From a virus, in IMG/VR virus record IMGVR_UViG_3300031963_000172, positions 1 to 57,897 of that record: DNA of 57,897 nucleotides; one strand, written 5' to 3'. Within the stretch, counting starts at the first letter, position 1. Each line of letters opens with the position of its first letter. A model generated the notes under the pieces. The model worked only from the letters and a program-made list of their open reading frames with translations. It was not told where the DNA came from and ran no database searches. Below, piece by piece: positions 31,931-41,696 of the stretch. Both the position numbers and the translations under genes were made by a program.

Positions 31931-34075
31931 TTAAATATTTTGTTCTATTAATAATTGATCAATAACGTCAATAACCATTTTTGGAGTTATTTGTTTGGTA
32001 CACTCAAATTCTTCTCTTTTATCTGATTTTGGACACCACTTCCAATTTCCCTTGTCAAATAACGAATCATTCCAACATCCTGTGCATACTGAATGATTTT
32101 GTACTCGATACGGAGTCTCAAACTCGGTATATGGATAAGAAAACCCACTAATTAATACCACTGGCTTTTTAACTGCCCAAGCTAACCAAGATAAACCAGA
32201 TGGCAGTCCAATAAAAAATTCACTGTGGTGTATTTGATTCATACGATCTTCAAGAGGTTTATCTCCTGTATAATCCAAAGCATTTGATGGCATATTGTTG
32301 ACATAATCGTTTCCATTGCCAAATACTTTATGTTTATCAATACAAATTACTTCAAAGTCTTTCGACTTGAGATACTCTACTACTTTTTCCCACCCACCTT
32401 TATTGTTCCAATACTTTGCTTGACATGTACTTTGCGTTGCAATAGTAACATATCGTTTCTTTAGTGGACGTTCTTTTATTTTAAAGTCAATTAGAGGTAA
32501 CTCTGGTTCGTATGGTAGTCCCAAATAATCGCTTGCTATTTTTTGCAGTGGTTGTTTTCTAGGATCAGATTTACATCTATCATTATTTGTTCCATTTTCA
32601 TCAACATAATATCCCAGTTTGTAAGTAGCAAAAGCATCTGATACATATTTGTTGTGGTTAACAAACTTAATTTCAGGATATTTGCTTTCAAAAATATTTT
32701 TTAAAGGCAACTTTACATAAAGATCACATTCGTGTTTCTTTCTGAATTGTTCAATGATAGGCATCCAAGCCAATTGATCCCCCAAAGAAAAACTTTCATA
32801 TTCAACTAATACCTTCTTATTCTTCAAATTGAATTTATAAGTTTCTACCAATTCATTTGTCTTATTATCCTTGATATGAACTTCGTAAGGAATGTAATAC
32901 GTAAAATTACAACTTCCCCACCAATTGTGTTTTAAATCTGTTTCGTATTTAATAGTATTATCATCACTATTATAGAATGTAACGTGAAAACTTTGTTCTG
33001 TGTCAATTGGGTTATCAACTTCTATTTTTGCATTATCATTAAAAGAATACTTAAATACAGCATTTGTTTTAATACTCTTGTTATTCTTTTTTATATTTTC
33101 ATAAACATTAATGTGTCGAATAGCAAATAATCTTTCAGTATACTGATCGTATAAATCGATTAGTTGATCTACACGATTAAAATAAGAATTTGCATTAGCA
33201 GTTTGAAGTGCTTTATTTTTATATGTGTCGTAGTCACTGACTATATTTTGTATAGCGGATTTTATTTGTTCTACATTACGTTCGACAACAATCATACCAT
33301 CATATGACTTTTCTTCAAATGTTCCTACTACAGGCAAACCACAACTCATTGCTTCTAATAAAGTTAAATTGGGATGACCAGCTTCTAATTCAGATGGATG
33401 TAAGAATATAGAATGTTCGTTATATAAATTGATTAATTGTTCTTCTGTCAAATCAAATAACTTTGTTAATTTATCATATTGATTCAATTCAGAATCTAAA
33501 CTATCAAAGAATTTTTTATTGTTTGATGGCCCAGCGATTGTAATTGGATATCCCAATTCTTTAGCAGCTTTAATTGCATATACGAATCCCTTTCTATCAT
33601 ATGACTGATTGTTCGCATAACCATTATTTGCAACGCACAACAATTTATTCACATCGTTTTTGTTATTCGTACATTTGAAAACGTTTGTATTAACAGCGTG
33701 AGAAAAATATCGTAATTTTTTACTGCCAAAATAATCAACTAAATATTTGGCTGGACAGGTTGATATTACACTGTTTTCAATAGCTTGTAGATTTTCCTTA
33801 TATACAAATGAATCTTTGCCATACAAATAAGCGTGATGATCGTGTAAACTAAAGATATATGGTATACCACGTTTATGACATTCATTTGCAAGATTTGCTA
33901 CGTGAACGTGTACGATTATATCATCCGCATACTGAATTTCATTTAGATATTTTATTTGACATTCCAATCCTTTAGAATTTAAGAGTTGATAATAATCCCA
34001 AATAATTTTTTCAACAGCCCCCCATCCATTAGGCGGAATTGGCAATAAACCCAGATTAACTTGTATAATTTTCAT
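31931..34075 (-). CDS. Two-domain glycosyltransferase: GT4 plus TibC-like protein heptosyltransferase
   Basis: 714 residues. Residues 1-~310 are a GT-B transferase of family GT4: LGLLPIPPNGWGAVEKIIWD at the start and PSELEAGHPNLTLLEAMSC with the conserved Glu pair. The second half (~405-714) matches the autotransporter O-heptosyltransferase group (TibC; GT9-like): VEYESFSLGDQLAWMPIIEQ, SEFFIGLPSGLSWLAWAVKK, then four Cys in CTGCWND...WCPK...ECTK, as in the metal-binding motif of TibC. TibC attaches heptose to Ser of surface proteins. Here the Ser/Thr-rich virion proteins are conceivable acceptors (inference). ATGA overlap with the upstream transferase. Confidence 0.8.
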   Translation of the reverse strand: MKIIQVNLGLLPIPPNGWGAVEKIIWDYYQLLNSKGLECQIKYLNEIQYADDIIVHVHVANLANECHKRGIPYIFSLHDHHAYLYGKDSFVYKENLQAIENSVISTCPAKYLVDYFGSKKLRYFSHAVNTNVFKCTNNKNDVNKLLCVANNGYANNQSYDRKGFVYAIKAAKELGYPITIAGPSNNKKFFDSLDSELNQYDKLTKLFDLTEEQLINLYNEHSIFLHPSELEAGHPNLTLLEAMSCGLPVVGTFEEKSYDGMIVVERNVEQIKSAIQNIVSDYDTYKNKALQTANANSYFNRVDQLIDLYDQYTERLFAIRHINVYENIKKNNKSIKTNAVFKYSFNDNAKIEVDNPIDTEQSFHVTFYNSDDNTIKYETDLKHNWWGSCNFTYYIPYEVHIKDNKTNELVETYKFNLKNKKVLVEYESFSLGDQLAWMPIIEQFRKKHECDLYVKLPLKNIFESKYPEIKFVNHNKYVSDAFATYKLGYYVDENGTNNDRCKSDPRKQPLQKIASDYLGLPYEPELPLIDFKIKERPLKKRYVTIATQSTCQAKYWNNKGGWEKVVEYLKSKDFEVICIDKHKVFGNGNDYVNNMPSNALDYTGDKPLEDRMNQIHHSEFFIGLPSGLSWLAWAVKKPVVLISGFSYPYTEFETPYRVQNHSVCTGCWNDSLFDKGNWKWCPKSDKREEFECTKQITPKMVIDVIDQLLIEQNI

Positions 34076-36084
34076 TGTGTAACTTCAATAGAACCGTTAA
34101 TATCTATGTCTTCTAATCGTCTGAAAGACTTTTTATAACTCCTCAACAAAATTTTATTTTGATCATATAGATTGTTTTCAATTTCGTAAAAGTTATCGTT
34201 TTCAAAATCATTTGCTAAATAAAAACAAACTTTGTCTGATACATCGTATGTATAGTTATTAACAATCACACCATTCTTTTTTATTATAATTTCATTTATT
34301 CTATCATCTACTTTATTATTAATATAAGTCAATACGCCAAACTTATTTATATTTTTCATTCTCAATACAGATAGATATTCTACCATAGAGAATAAATTAT
34401 TCTTACTATTACTTAAATACGTTTCTTCGTTATTTGTATAATCTATGTACAAATCATTTTTATAACCGATCAGTTTGTTATAATAAAATTGTTCCAGTCC
34501 GTTTGAAATATTCTTTTGGGTAACAAAATCCATATACTCTGTAGACGTATAATACTTAAACTTTTCTAAAAAGAATTGAGTGTTAATACCGTGGAATACA
34601 GTCTTAAATGTATCTCCTTCTGATGCTTTATCATAAAAAAAGAATGCTTTTTTATTAATCAATATTTCATCAACATCGTACAATTTTGTAAAATCAGAAT
34701 CTGAAATAACCATGTCATAGTTAAAACAAATTGCATTTTTATATCCAATTTTATTGGCTAAGGATATACCATTATAATAATTTATTAATACAGCGAGACC
34801 GTGATAATTGTCACAATCAGATGGTGGAAAATATAAATTAATTTTGGTATTATTTGAATCATATGTCCATCTATTATAGAAATTATGTTTTAGAATAGGA
34901 TTGTTTGCGTCGTATACATAATGGTCAACTGCTTGTTGTAAGGTTACACTAGCTGGATAGTGTGATGTCAATAAAACTTTATAACCAGCTTTTTTAGCTT
35001 GGTTAATTGATTCTAATGTTGTATCTTCTATAGCTTTAAAATTTGGATGTGTTGATATAACAACCACTGTATCTTTACTTGCAGTTTTATTTGAAACCAA
35101 ATTGACAACCTCCAAATCAGAGATTATTCCTAATTGATTTTTTATAAGTTTTACATTACGATTAAAATTGGTTTCGTCCAAATACTTGATAGTCTCAAAT
35201 ACCTTATATCGATTAAGATAAACAGGTAAGTTATATAATAAAGATGGTATATTATAAGATATAGCTTCTTTAATTACGATTGGAGCTGTTTCTTTATCGG
35301 TAGCGTGTCCTCTACTGGTGAATAGAAACAGATCCATACAACTATAGAAGTTTTCTACATCTTTTCTTTCACCCCAAACTTTTACATTCTTTGGCAAATT
35401 TTCTAATAATGGTTGCCAATAGGTTTTAAAGTTATCAGCCATATTACCCAAACAATGAAATTGAACATTTTCTTTTTCCATTGCCCGAGCATATTCTATA
35501 AATTCTTTTTGATTTTTGCGTGGAGTAAATAATCCAACATGCAATACGTGTTTTTTGTTTTCATCCAATCCCAAAAACCTTAGTCCTTCAGTTCTATTTT
35601 TTCTACATTTAACCGCAATTGGATACTCAATAACATCCGTACTTACATTAAGAGATTCCAGATTTTGTTTTTGATAATTACTGACAAAGGTAAATTGGTC
35701 TGGAAAAACTCTTTTTCTTTTGGGATCAAAACTACTATCGTGGGATGTCTCTACAATTAGATATTCTCTGTCTTTATTATAGAGTTTGGTTGCTAAATTA
35801 ACATCCATAAAATACTCAGGCATTTCTTCAAGATGAATAATGTCTGGCTTTATGTCATCGATTAGTTTGAATAACTCAAACTTATTTGATGATAATGTAT
35901 AAAATCTTTTACCGCAGATTTTTTGAAGTTGTTTTCTTTGTACAACTAAAACTCCTCCTGTAATATCATCATATTCTACACAATATATTTCATAGTCACT
36001 TATTAATGACTGTATCTTCTTTAGTAGAAATTGAGGTAGTCCACCTGTAGAAAGATGTGGTGCTATAAACAATATTTTTTTCAT
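34072..36084 (-). CDS. Two-domain glycosyltransferase (GT4-like N-terminus, GT-A-like C-terminus)
   Basis: 670 residues. The N-terminal part starts KILFIAPHLSTGGLPQFLLK and has HVGLFTPRKNQKEFIEYARA and the acceptor/donor block DLFLFTSRGHATDKETAPIV (with IKEAI), typical of GT-B family 4. From ~355 a second domain begins VVVISTHPNFKAIEDTTLES and contains YHGLAVLINYYNGISLANKI and AICFNYDMVISDSD, which looks like a GT-A fold with a D-x-D-like site, though the family is not clear. Substrates are unknown. It is coupled by overlap to the downstream transferase and follows the FkbM gene by 3 nt. Confidence 0.7.
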   Translation of the reverse strand: MKKILFIAPHLSTGGLPQFLLKKIQSLISDYEIYCVEYDDITGGVLVVQRKQLQKICGKRFYTLSSNKFELFKLIDDIKPDIIHLEEMPEYFMDVNLATKLYNKDREYLIVETSHDSSFDPKRKRVFPDQFTFVSNYQKQNLESLNVSTDVIEYPIAVKCRKNRTEGLRFLGLDENKKHVLHVGLFTPRKNQKEFIEYARAMEKENVQFHCLGNMADNFKTYWQPLLENLPKNVKVWGERKDVENFYSCMDLFLFTSRGHATDKETAPIVIKEAISYNIPSLLYNLPVYLNRYKVFETIKYLDETNFNRNVKLIKNQLGIISDLEVVNLVSNKTASKDTVVVISTHPNFKAIEDTTLESINQAKKAGYKVLLTSHYPASVTLQQAVDHYVYDANNPILKHNFYNRWTYDSNNTKINLYFPPSDCDNYHGLAVLINYYNGISLANKIGYKNAICFNYDMVISDSDFTKLYDVDEILINKKAFFFYDKASEGDTFKTVFHGINTQFFLEKFKYYTSTEYMDFVTQKNISNGLEQFYYNKLIGYKNDLYIDYTNNEETYLSNSKNNLFSMVEYLSVLRMKNINKFGVLTYINNKVDDRINEIIIKKNGVIVNNYTYDVSDKVCFYLANDFENDNFYEIENNLYDQNKILLRSYKKSFRRLEDIDINGSIEVTQ

Positions 36085-36087
36085 AAT

Positions 36088-37047
36088 TTACTTATTGAGA
36101 TAGATAGTATTCATATGGTCTATATTATGATCTAATGCATTTTCTTTGCAGCTTAATTTATATCCCATTTTTTCAAATCTATTGATTATCTTTAAAAGAT
36201 TTGAACCATCATTACAGTGAAATTCAAAAAATATACTATGAACATTTTTAAAAAAATCATCACTGGTGTTTTCAAAAAAATCGTATTCGGATCCTTCAAT
36301 GTCAATTTTGAGATAAGTTGGCAACTCCAAATTATTATCATATACAAACTTTTCTAAATTAATAGTATCAACTTCGAACGTCCCATTGACACTAATATTA
36401 GATGAAACTGTAGATTCTTTTGTGCCGAATTTTACTTTTGAAAATGTTCCAGCAATTGCATTATTAAATGTGGTTGCATTTTTTCCATACTTGTCCAAGT
36501 TATAATTCAGATATCCAAATATTTCTGGATGTGGCTCAAATGCATATATTTTTTTAACATTATAATTAGAGCATACAATTGAAAATGCGCCTATGTTTGC
36601 TCCTAAATCATAAACAACATCGTCATCTTTTATTTTAAAATTATCTAAGAAATAATCATCGTAAAAAAACGTATGATACGACGGGTATGTAATATCACCT
36701 TTCTTAGATTTTAAATCTAAACATCTAAACCTTTTAACACCGTGATAATTTTTATTAAATAAAAGATTATTGTTTACATCGTGAATTTCAATAGAAAAAC
36801 CAGGATGAGTTTTATTAAAAACTTCTTTTATAAAAGATAAACGATGATTATACGTCCACAAATCGTATCCAATTGTGCAGTGATGATACATCACATTTGA
36901 AATTAGATTGGAATCTAAACTTCTTAGTGTTATTAAGAATTCACAATTAATAGAACTGTCATTTATAGTTTGAAATAATCCGTCGTCGGAAATATTGATA
37001 GTTAATTTGCCAAATTTTTCTAAATAAATTGTATCTGTTAAAGACAT
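36088..37047 (-). CDS. FkbM-family methyltransferase
   Basis: 319 residues. The C-terminal ~200 residues have the SAM-binding motif VVYDLGANIGAFSIV, then IYAFEPHPEIFGYLNYNLDK and the typical YLKIDIEGSEYDFFE. The N-terminal ~110 residues form a beta-rich domain (e.g. YDLWTYNHRLSFIKEVFNKT) of a type seen near glycosyltransferases. FkbM enzymes often O-methylate sugars, so it may finish glycans made by the two downstream transferases. It lies 1 nt after the recombination nuclease gene. Confidence 0.85.
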   Translation of the reverse strand: MSLTDTIYLEKFGKLTINISDDGLFQTINDSSINCEFLITLRSLDSNLISNVMYHHCTIGYDLWTYNHRLSFIKEVFNKTHPGFSIEIHDVNNNLLFNKNYHGVKRFRCLDLKSKKGDITYPSYHTFFYDDYFLDNFKIKDDDVVYDLGANIGAFSIVCSNYNVKKIYAFEPHPEIFGYLNYNLDKYGKNATTFNNAIAGTFSKVKFGTKESTVSSNISVNGTFEVDTINLEKFVYDNNLELPTYLKIDIEGSEYDFFENTSDDFFKNVHSIFFEFHCNDGSNLLKIINRFEKMGYKLSCKENALDHNIDHMNTIYLNK

Positions 37048-37048
37048 A

Positions 37049-40000
37049 TTAAATATATACTACCTTACTAAATCCATTTTCTTTTTTTATTTCGATTTGT
37101 TCATCTACCATATCTCGCATTTGATCCAAATGACTAATCACCCAAATAAAATCAAATTGATGTTTTAAATAACTAAATAAAGCTCCCATTTGTCCCAAAT
37201 GATCACTATCAGCACAACCAAATCCTTCATCAATACAAATAATATTTGGTCTTGGTAAATTGCTAATATTAATTAATGATACTCTGATAGCCAAACCACT
37301 GACAAACTTCTCCATACCACTAGCCATTTCTAATGGCCAACGTTTATCATCGTAAACAATGTTAGTCATAATGTTCTTGCCGTCTGTCTGAAGAGTGATT
37401 GTAAATTCAACAAGTTGTTGTAGAATATTATTTACCTCTTTTTCAATTTCAGGCAATGTTTTGGTGATGATTTCATATGGAATACCGTCTCGACTAATAA
37501 TATTAGTATACAACTTATAAGCCTCGTATGAAGCTTCAAGTTCTTTAACTTTATTTAGTTGTTCTGTAGTATTTTTATATTGTAATTCCAACTTGCCCTT
37601 TTCAGTGGAAGAGTTAAACAATTTATTATTGACCGATTTAATCTCCGATTCAATATTTTTAACAATAGTTTTCACTTCATTAACACTAACGAGTAGTTTG
37701 GAATTGTTTTCAATAATATCCTTGTTCTTATAAAAAGTTTCAATATTTTGAATTACCCCATTCAAATCATTTTGTAATCGGATCTTGAAATTTTCATCAC
37801 GTAATATTGCCGTAGATAAAACTTCCTTGGTCTTTTCTAATTTAACTTTTTCGGCATCTACACGTTGACATTCCTTATAACGAGATTCAATATCTCCAAA
37901 TGAATCCAACTTAGATTTGATGACATTAAATTCTTCTACTAAGATTTTGCCCTTGTTTTTATCAAGTTCAAGTTCTTCCTTAGTTTTAATAGCATCTTTT
38001 ACGAATACGTTATTTACGCAGTACGTGCAATTAGGATCATACTTGTGTTCCTCTAACTTTTTCAACTTATCAATTTTATTCTTAACTACTACCTTAAGTT
38101 TTTCTATTTCAGAAGACTTTTTAGACTCGTTATCTTTACAGATTTTATATTGATCATAATCACTTTCTATATTTTCACAACTCTTCAAAGAAGAAGATAA
38201 ATCTGAAAGTTGAGTTTCAATTGATGAAAACTTAGTTTTTTTCTGGTTTATATCAGTTTCAAATGTATTGATCTTAGATTCTAACTGGGTCTTTTCAGAT
38301 TCTAATTTGGTTATATCAAAATCAAAATTAGCTGTTTTAATAATATTATTAGACAACTCCAAAAGTTTATTATTTTGATCTTCTTTCTTGACCTCTAGAT
38401 CTTTTATATCACAATTATACTGTGATATATTTTTATTATTTAGATCAATGCTACCAGAAACATTTTGTAAATCCTCAATTAAACTATCTTTGCTGATGTT
38501 CTTAAGTAGTGTATTAGTCTCCTTAAACTTATCATTTGCAATAGTGTATAACTGATCAAATACGGTTAGACCCATAAATTGACACAATAAGTCTTTACGT
38601 TCGGTCTGACCCAAATCAATAAATGATCCAGTTTTACTATTTTGAATGCTTAATACTGTAAGAATAAAGTCTTCATATGTACCAACATAATCTCTGATAA
38701 TATCGTTGGTACTACGACGAGCTTCACCATTCAATGGTACTTCATTGCCATTTTCAATTTTATAAAACTTGACATCTACTTTGACATTTCCTTTTTTATC
38801 AGCCTTGCCGTCTCGTTCAATGAAATAATCGACTCCATTTACTTCAAAGTTGAACTTACAACGAAAACTCATTTTCTGAGTATTCAATACGTGTACAGCT
38901 TTGTATCCTTTGCTAAACTTATCGAATACACAAAATGCCAATGCGTCCATAATACTAGACTTACCACTAGCATTAGGTGCAAATAGTCCAATTGTACCTT
39001 TCAATTTGGTAAAGTCAATTAAGTTTCCTTCGCCATAACTAAACATATTATCAAATTCAAAAATCTTTGGCTTCCAACGAATATTCTTTGGAGCTTTATC
39101 TTTTGGTATTTCCAAATTAATAGTTTTATTCAACTCTTTGACTTTATAAATCAAATCAGTTGAAACACTCTTTGATAAAAGATTTTCTTCAATCAGTTTA
39201 TTTTGATAGTCTACATCAAAGATATTATGGATATCAAATATTTGACCGGATTTTAAAGTCAAATCTGTTGTGGGTTCATCAATTCGATTAAATGTGGTCT
39301 CAATGATATCACACTTATTCTTAACTTCATTGATGATTTCTTTTACCTGAGATGGAATAGATTCACAACAAAGTGTACGAATGCGAACTTTTGATGGAAT
39401 ATTGCTGATGTCCGTGACTAATTTACCTTTATTGATTTCAATTGTATAAAAACCATAATCATTCTTTAGTTCATAATGTTTATAAACTTTTCTCTTTAGA
39501 TCCCACATCAAAAATCCGTGTCCTTTAAGATCTTCGCCGTGGTTCTGTTGAATCATAGATCCAGCGTATACAATTACAGGCTTACTTTCAGTTTCATCAT
39601 ATTCTTGTAGAATTTGATGTTTATGAATATCGCCCAACATTGCAATGTGATGACCATCAAATAGTTCATTTGTAATAGCACGATTACTTACAGTATATCC
39701 AACATCCGTAACAGCGTGATTTACTGGACCGTGGAATAATGCAATATGATGATCTGTTTCTACACGATGTTTAGATGGAATATCCTTATATCGAATATAC
39801 TTATCAGGATCATCAAATACACTGAAATTATTAAATAAGATGTTTTGATAACGATATACTTCGGTATCTTTTAGATAATAAAGGTTTGGATGATTTAATG
39901 CCTGTACAATTGGAGTTAAACAATCCAATCTTGACTTGTTTGCTAACGTAGCATCGTGGTTACCAGCTGTTAAAATTACGGGTACACGATCAGCACAACT

Positions 40001-40234
40001 TTTTAGAAAGTCGCTTCCAATTTTAACACACTCGGGACTTAAATCTGATTTGTTGTGAAAAACATCGCCAGCAATAACTAAGATTGCATTTAATGATTTA
40101 GCTTTATCTAAAGCATTATAAAAACGATCAAATACAGATGTATATTCGTCGTGTCGTTTTGTTAGACGAATGTGAATATCTGCAACATGCATCACGCAGT
40201 TGATTTTATCGTCGGTATTTTTTAGTATAATCAT
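37049..40234 (-). CDS. Single-chain Mre11-Rad50 (gp47-gp46) recombination nuclease/ATPase fusion
   Basis: 1061 residues. The N-terminal ~330 are an Mre11/SbcD phosphoesterase: VADIHIR (D18, H20), AGDVFH (D56, H59), TAGNHD (N91-D93), ALFHGP and MLGDIHKHQ. From ~385 a Rad50/SbcC ATPase begins: MFSYGEGNLIDF, Walker A LFAPNASGKSS (~416-426), then a long coiled coil with a zinc hook DPNCTYC (C735, C738). The far end has the signature region SGMEKFVSGLAIRV, Walker B NIICIDEGFG (~997-1006) and the switch His VISHLDQ. In T4 gp47 and gp46 are separate proteins that resect DNA ends for recombination-dependent replication. Here they are one chain. 4-nt overlap with the primase gene. Confidence 0.92.
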   Translation of the reverse strand: MIILKNTDDKINCVMHVADIHIRLTKRHDEYTSVFDRFYNALDKAKSLNAILVIAGDVFHNKSDLSPECVKIGSDFLKSCADRVPVILTAGNHDATLANKSRLDCLTPIVQALNHPNLYYLKDTEVYRYQNILFNNFSVFDDPDKYIRYKDIPSKHRVETDHHIALFHGPVNHAVTDVGYTVSNRAITNELFDGHHIAMLGDIHKHQILQEYDETESKPVIVYAGSMIQQNHGEDLKGHGFLMWDLKRKVYKHYELKNDYGFYTIEINKGKLVTDISNIPSKVRIRTLCCESIPSQVKEIINEVKNKCDIIETTFNRIDEPTTDLTLKSGQIFDIHNIFDVDYQNKLIEENLLSKSVSTDLIYKVKELNKTINLEIPKDKAPKNIRWKPKIFEFDNMFSYGEGNLIDFTKLKGTIGLFAPNASGKSSIMDALAFCVFDKFSKGYKAVHVLNTQKMSFRCKFNFEVNGVDYFIERDGKADKKGNVKVDVKFYKIENGNEVPLNGEARRSTNDIIRDYVGTYEDFILTVLSIQNSKTGSFIDLGQTERKDLLCQFMGLTVFDQLYTIANDKFKETNTLLKNISKDSLIEDLQNVSGSIDLNNKNISQYNCDIKDLEVKKEDQNNKLLELSNNIIKTANFDFDITKLESEKTQLESKINTFETDINQKKTKFSSIETQLSDLSSSLKSCENIESDYDQYKICKDNESKKSSEIEKLKVVVKNKIDKLKKLEEHKYDPNCTYCVNNVFVKDAIKTKEELELDKNKGKILVEEFNVIKSKLDSFGDIESRYKECQRVDAEKVKLEKTKEVLSTAILRDENFKIRLQNDLNGVIQNIETFYKNKDIIENNSKLLVSVNEVKTIVKNIESEIKSVNNKLFNSSTEKGKLELQYKNTTEQLNKVKELEASYEAYKLYTNIISRDGIPYEIITKTLPEIEKEVNNILQQLVEFTITLQTDGKNIMTNIVYDDKRWPLEMASGMEKFVSGLAIRVSLINISNLPRPNIICIDEGFGCADSDHLGQMGALFSYLKHQFDFIWVISHLDQMRDMVDEQIEIKKENGFSKVVYI

Positions 40235-41142
40235 AATTTAACCGTTAATTTAAACTTGTACAGTAGACTCTCATTCATTCTAACACTGTTGTGTATGGTT
40301 TGCCAAGTCTTTTCGTGACCCAATTCATTTGGATCTTTACCATCAAGTCGTACCAAATAAGTTTCTATATTGTTGGCAAGTAAAAAATCACAAATTTTCA
40401 GACTTGATGATAATGCATCGTTATCCAAAAGCACATTTACTCTAGGTGGTTTATTATCCATCAACTTCATTCTGAGTGTTTTGGATAAGGTTTTCCCAAA
40501 AAGAGGTATTGCGTTATATTTCACAGACATAGCATCAAATACACCTTCAACCAAAGTAATCGGTTGATTAAAATCTGTAAACAACTCAAACCCTACGATG
40601 TCCTTGCTACCATCACACAATCTATATTTGAGATATCCATCATAAAATGATCTACCACAATAAAAGTTAAGTTTTCCTGTGGAGTCATATGATGGCACAA
40701 TTACTCTATTTATAAATGCACCACTATTGCAATAACCAATATTGTATCTAACTATATCAATCGTAGTTATATTTCTATTTAAACAATAACTCAAAGCACG
40801 TTTATATTCAATATCACTATTTGGTTTACACAACGGTTTAAACTCCTCAGGCAAACTTAATATCTTTTTTTCTTCTTTTACTTCGACGTTATTTCGTTTT
40901 GGTACATCTTTACATAAAACGTCATAATATTCTTTGGGCGCTTTTACTTTTTTAAGAAGACTATGAAAACTTTTTCCGCTAAAGTTACACACCCAACATT
41001 GGTAAAAACCAGTTTTGGTGTTTATGTTTAACTTTCGTTTATGATGTTTGCAATTGGGACAAAAAACAAGAATTTCTTCACCGCCTTTTTGGATGTGAAC
41101 CTTTTGTTTAAATAATCTTGATAGAATGTCAACCACAGTCAT
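40231..41142 (-). CDS. DNA primase (gp61-like, zinc ribbon plus TOPRIM)
   Basis: 303 residues. The zinc-binding domain has CPNC (28-31) and CWVC (49-52). The TOPRIM region shows ITLVEGVFDAMSVKY with the catalytic Glu, then NVLLDNDALSSSLK with the Asp pair. An RNA polymerase-core-like part (NRVIVPSYDSTGKLNFYCGR) precedes it. It resembles the DnaG-type primase of T4-like phages, which makes primers for the lagging strand. First gene of the primase/recombination/glycosyltransferase series. It has a sigma70-like promoter with +1 one base before the ATG. Confidence 0.85.
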   Translation of the reverse strand: MTVVDILSRLFKQKVHIQKGGEEILVFCPNCKHHKRKLNINTKTGFYQCWVCNFSGKSFHSLLKKVKAPKEYYDVLCKDVPKRNNVEVKEEKKILSLPEEFKPLCKPNSDIEYKRALSYCLNRNITTIDIVRYNIGYCNSGAFINRVIVPSYDSTGKLNFYCGRSFYDGYLKYRLCDGSKDIVGFELFTDFNQPITLVEGVFDAMSVKYNAIPLFGKTLSKTLRMKLMDNKPPRVNVLLDNDALSSSLKICDFLLANNIETYLVRLDGKDPNELGHEKTWQTIHNSVRMNESLLYKFKLTVKL

Positions 41143-41149
41143 TTTAAAC

Positions 41150-41177
41150 AGTATAACACAAATTTTGTAGTTTACAA
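41150..41177 (-). promoter_or_regulatory. Sigma70-like promoter of the primase operon
   Basis: On the minus strand, TTGTAA (41177-41172), a 16-bp spacer and TATACT (41155-41150). Predicted +1 at 41143, one base before the ATG at 41142. The -35 box overlaps the stop codon of the RuvC-like gene. Confidence 0.6.
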
Positions 41178-41684
41178 CTTTTTATATAGAGAACAGACTA
41201 TTCCATCGTACATATCGCCGTTTCGTTCATCCCAATTGCCTTTTTTATTTAATACTGTGAACTTGGTGACTTCGGGTAATATCTTTTCAAGTTCAATTCT
41301 CACAAAGTCTTTTGATTTAACACCTTTAATTCTACACTTACCAAACAACTGTTTGCGCATAGTATTAACTGATAATAGATTTACCTTGACTTTAAAATGT
41401 TCTTCAATAATATAAGCAAATACCGCATTGTGTCTGGCTAATGTGATTATAACTTGTTGTGATGTGAATCCGCCAGCAAATCCACTAAGAGCAGCTTCTA
41501 AATTGATGACTGTAACATCTTTAATTAACGGATTCTTTTCCAATTCAGATATAACAAAATAAGTTTTTTCTTTTGTTGTTTCAAACTTTTTTGTATCAAT
41601 ATAACCGGCATCCAAGACCTTTCCGTCTTTACTAAATGCCCAACCTGTAACTGATGTGGATGAATCCAAACCTAATATAACCAT
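41172..41684 (-). CDS. RuvC-like Holliday junction resolvase
   Basis: 170 residues, matching the size of RuvC. The RNase H-fold catalytic set is visible: D7 in MVILGLDSSTSVTGWAF, E63 in VINLEAALSGF, and D157/D160 in NGDMYDGIVCSLY. T4 itself uses endonuclease VII (gp49) for this task; RuvC-like enzymes replace it in many other phages. It would resolve branches before packaging. It stands between tail genes and the primase operon. Confidence 0.85.
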   Translation of the reverse strand: MVILGLDSSTSVTGWAFSKDGKVLDAGYIDTKKFETTKEKTYFVISELEKNPLIKDVTVINLEAALSGFAGGFTSQQVIITLARHNAVFAYIIEEHFKVKVNLLSVNTMRKQLFGKCRIKGVKSKDFVRIELEKILPEVTKFTVLNKKGNWDERNGDMYDGIVCSLYKKL

Positions 41685-41696
41685 TTAAAATACATA

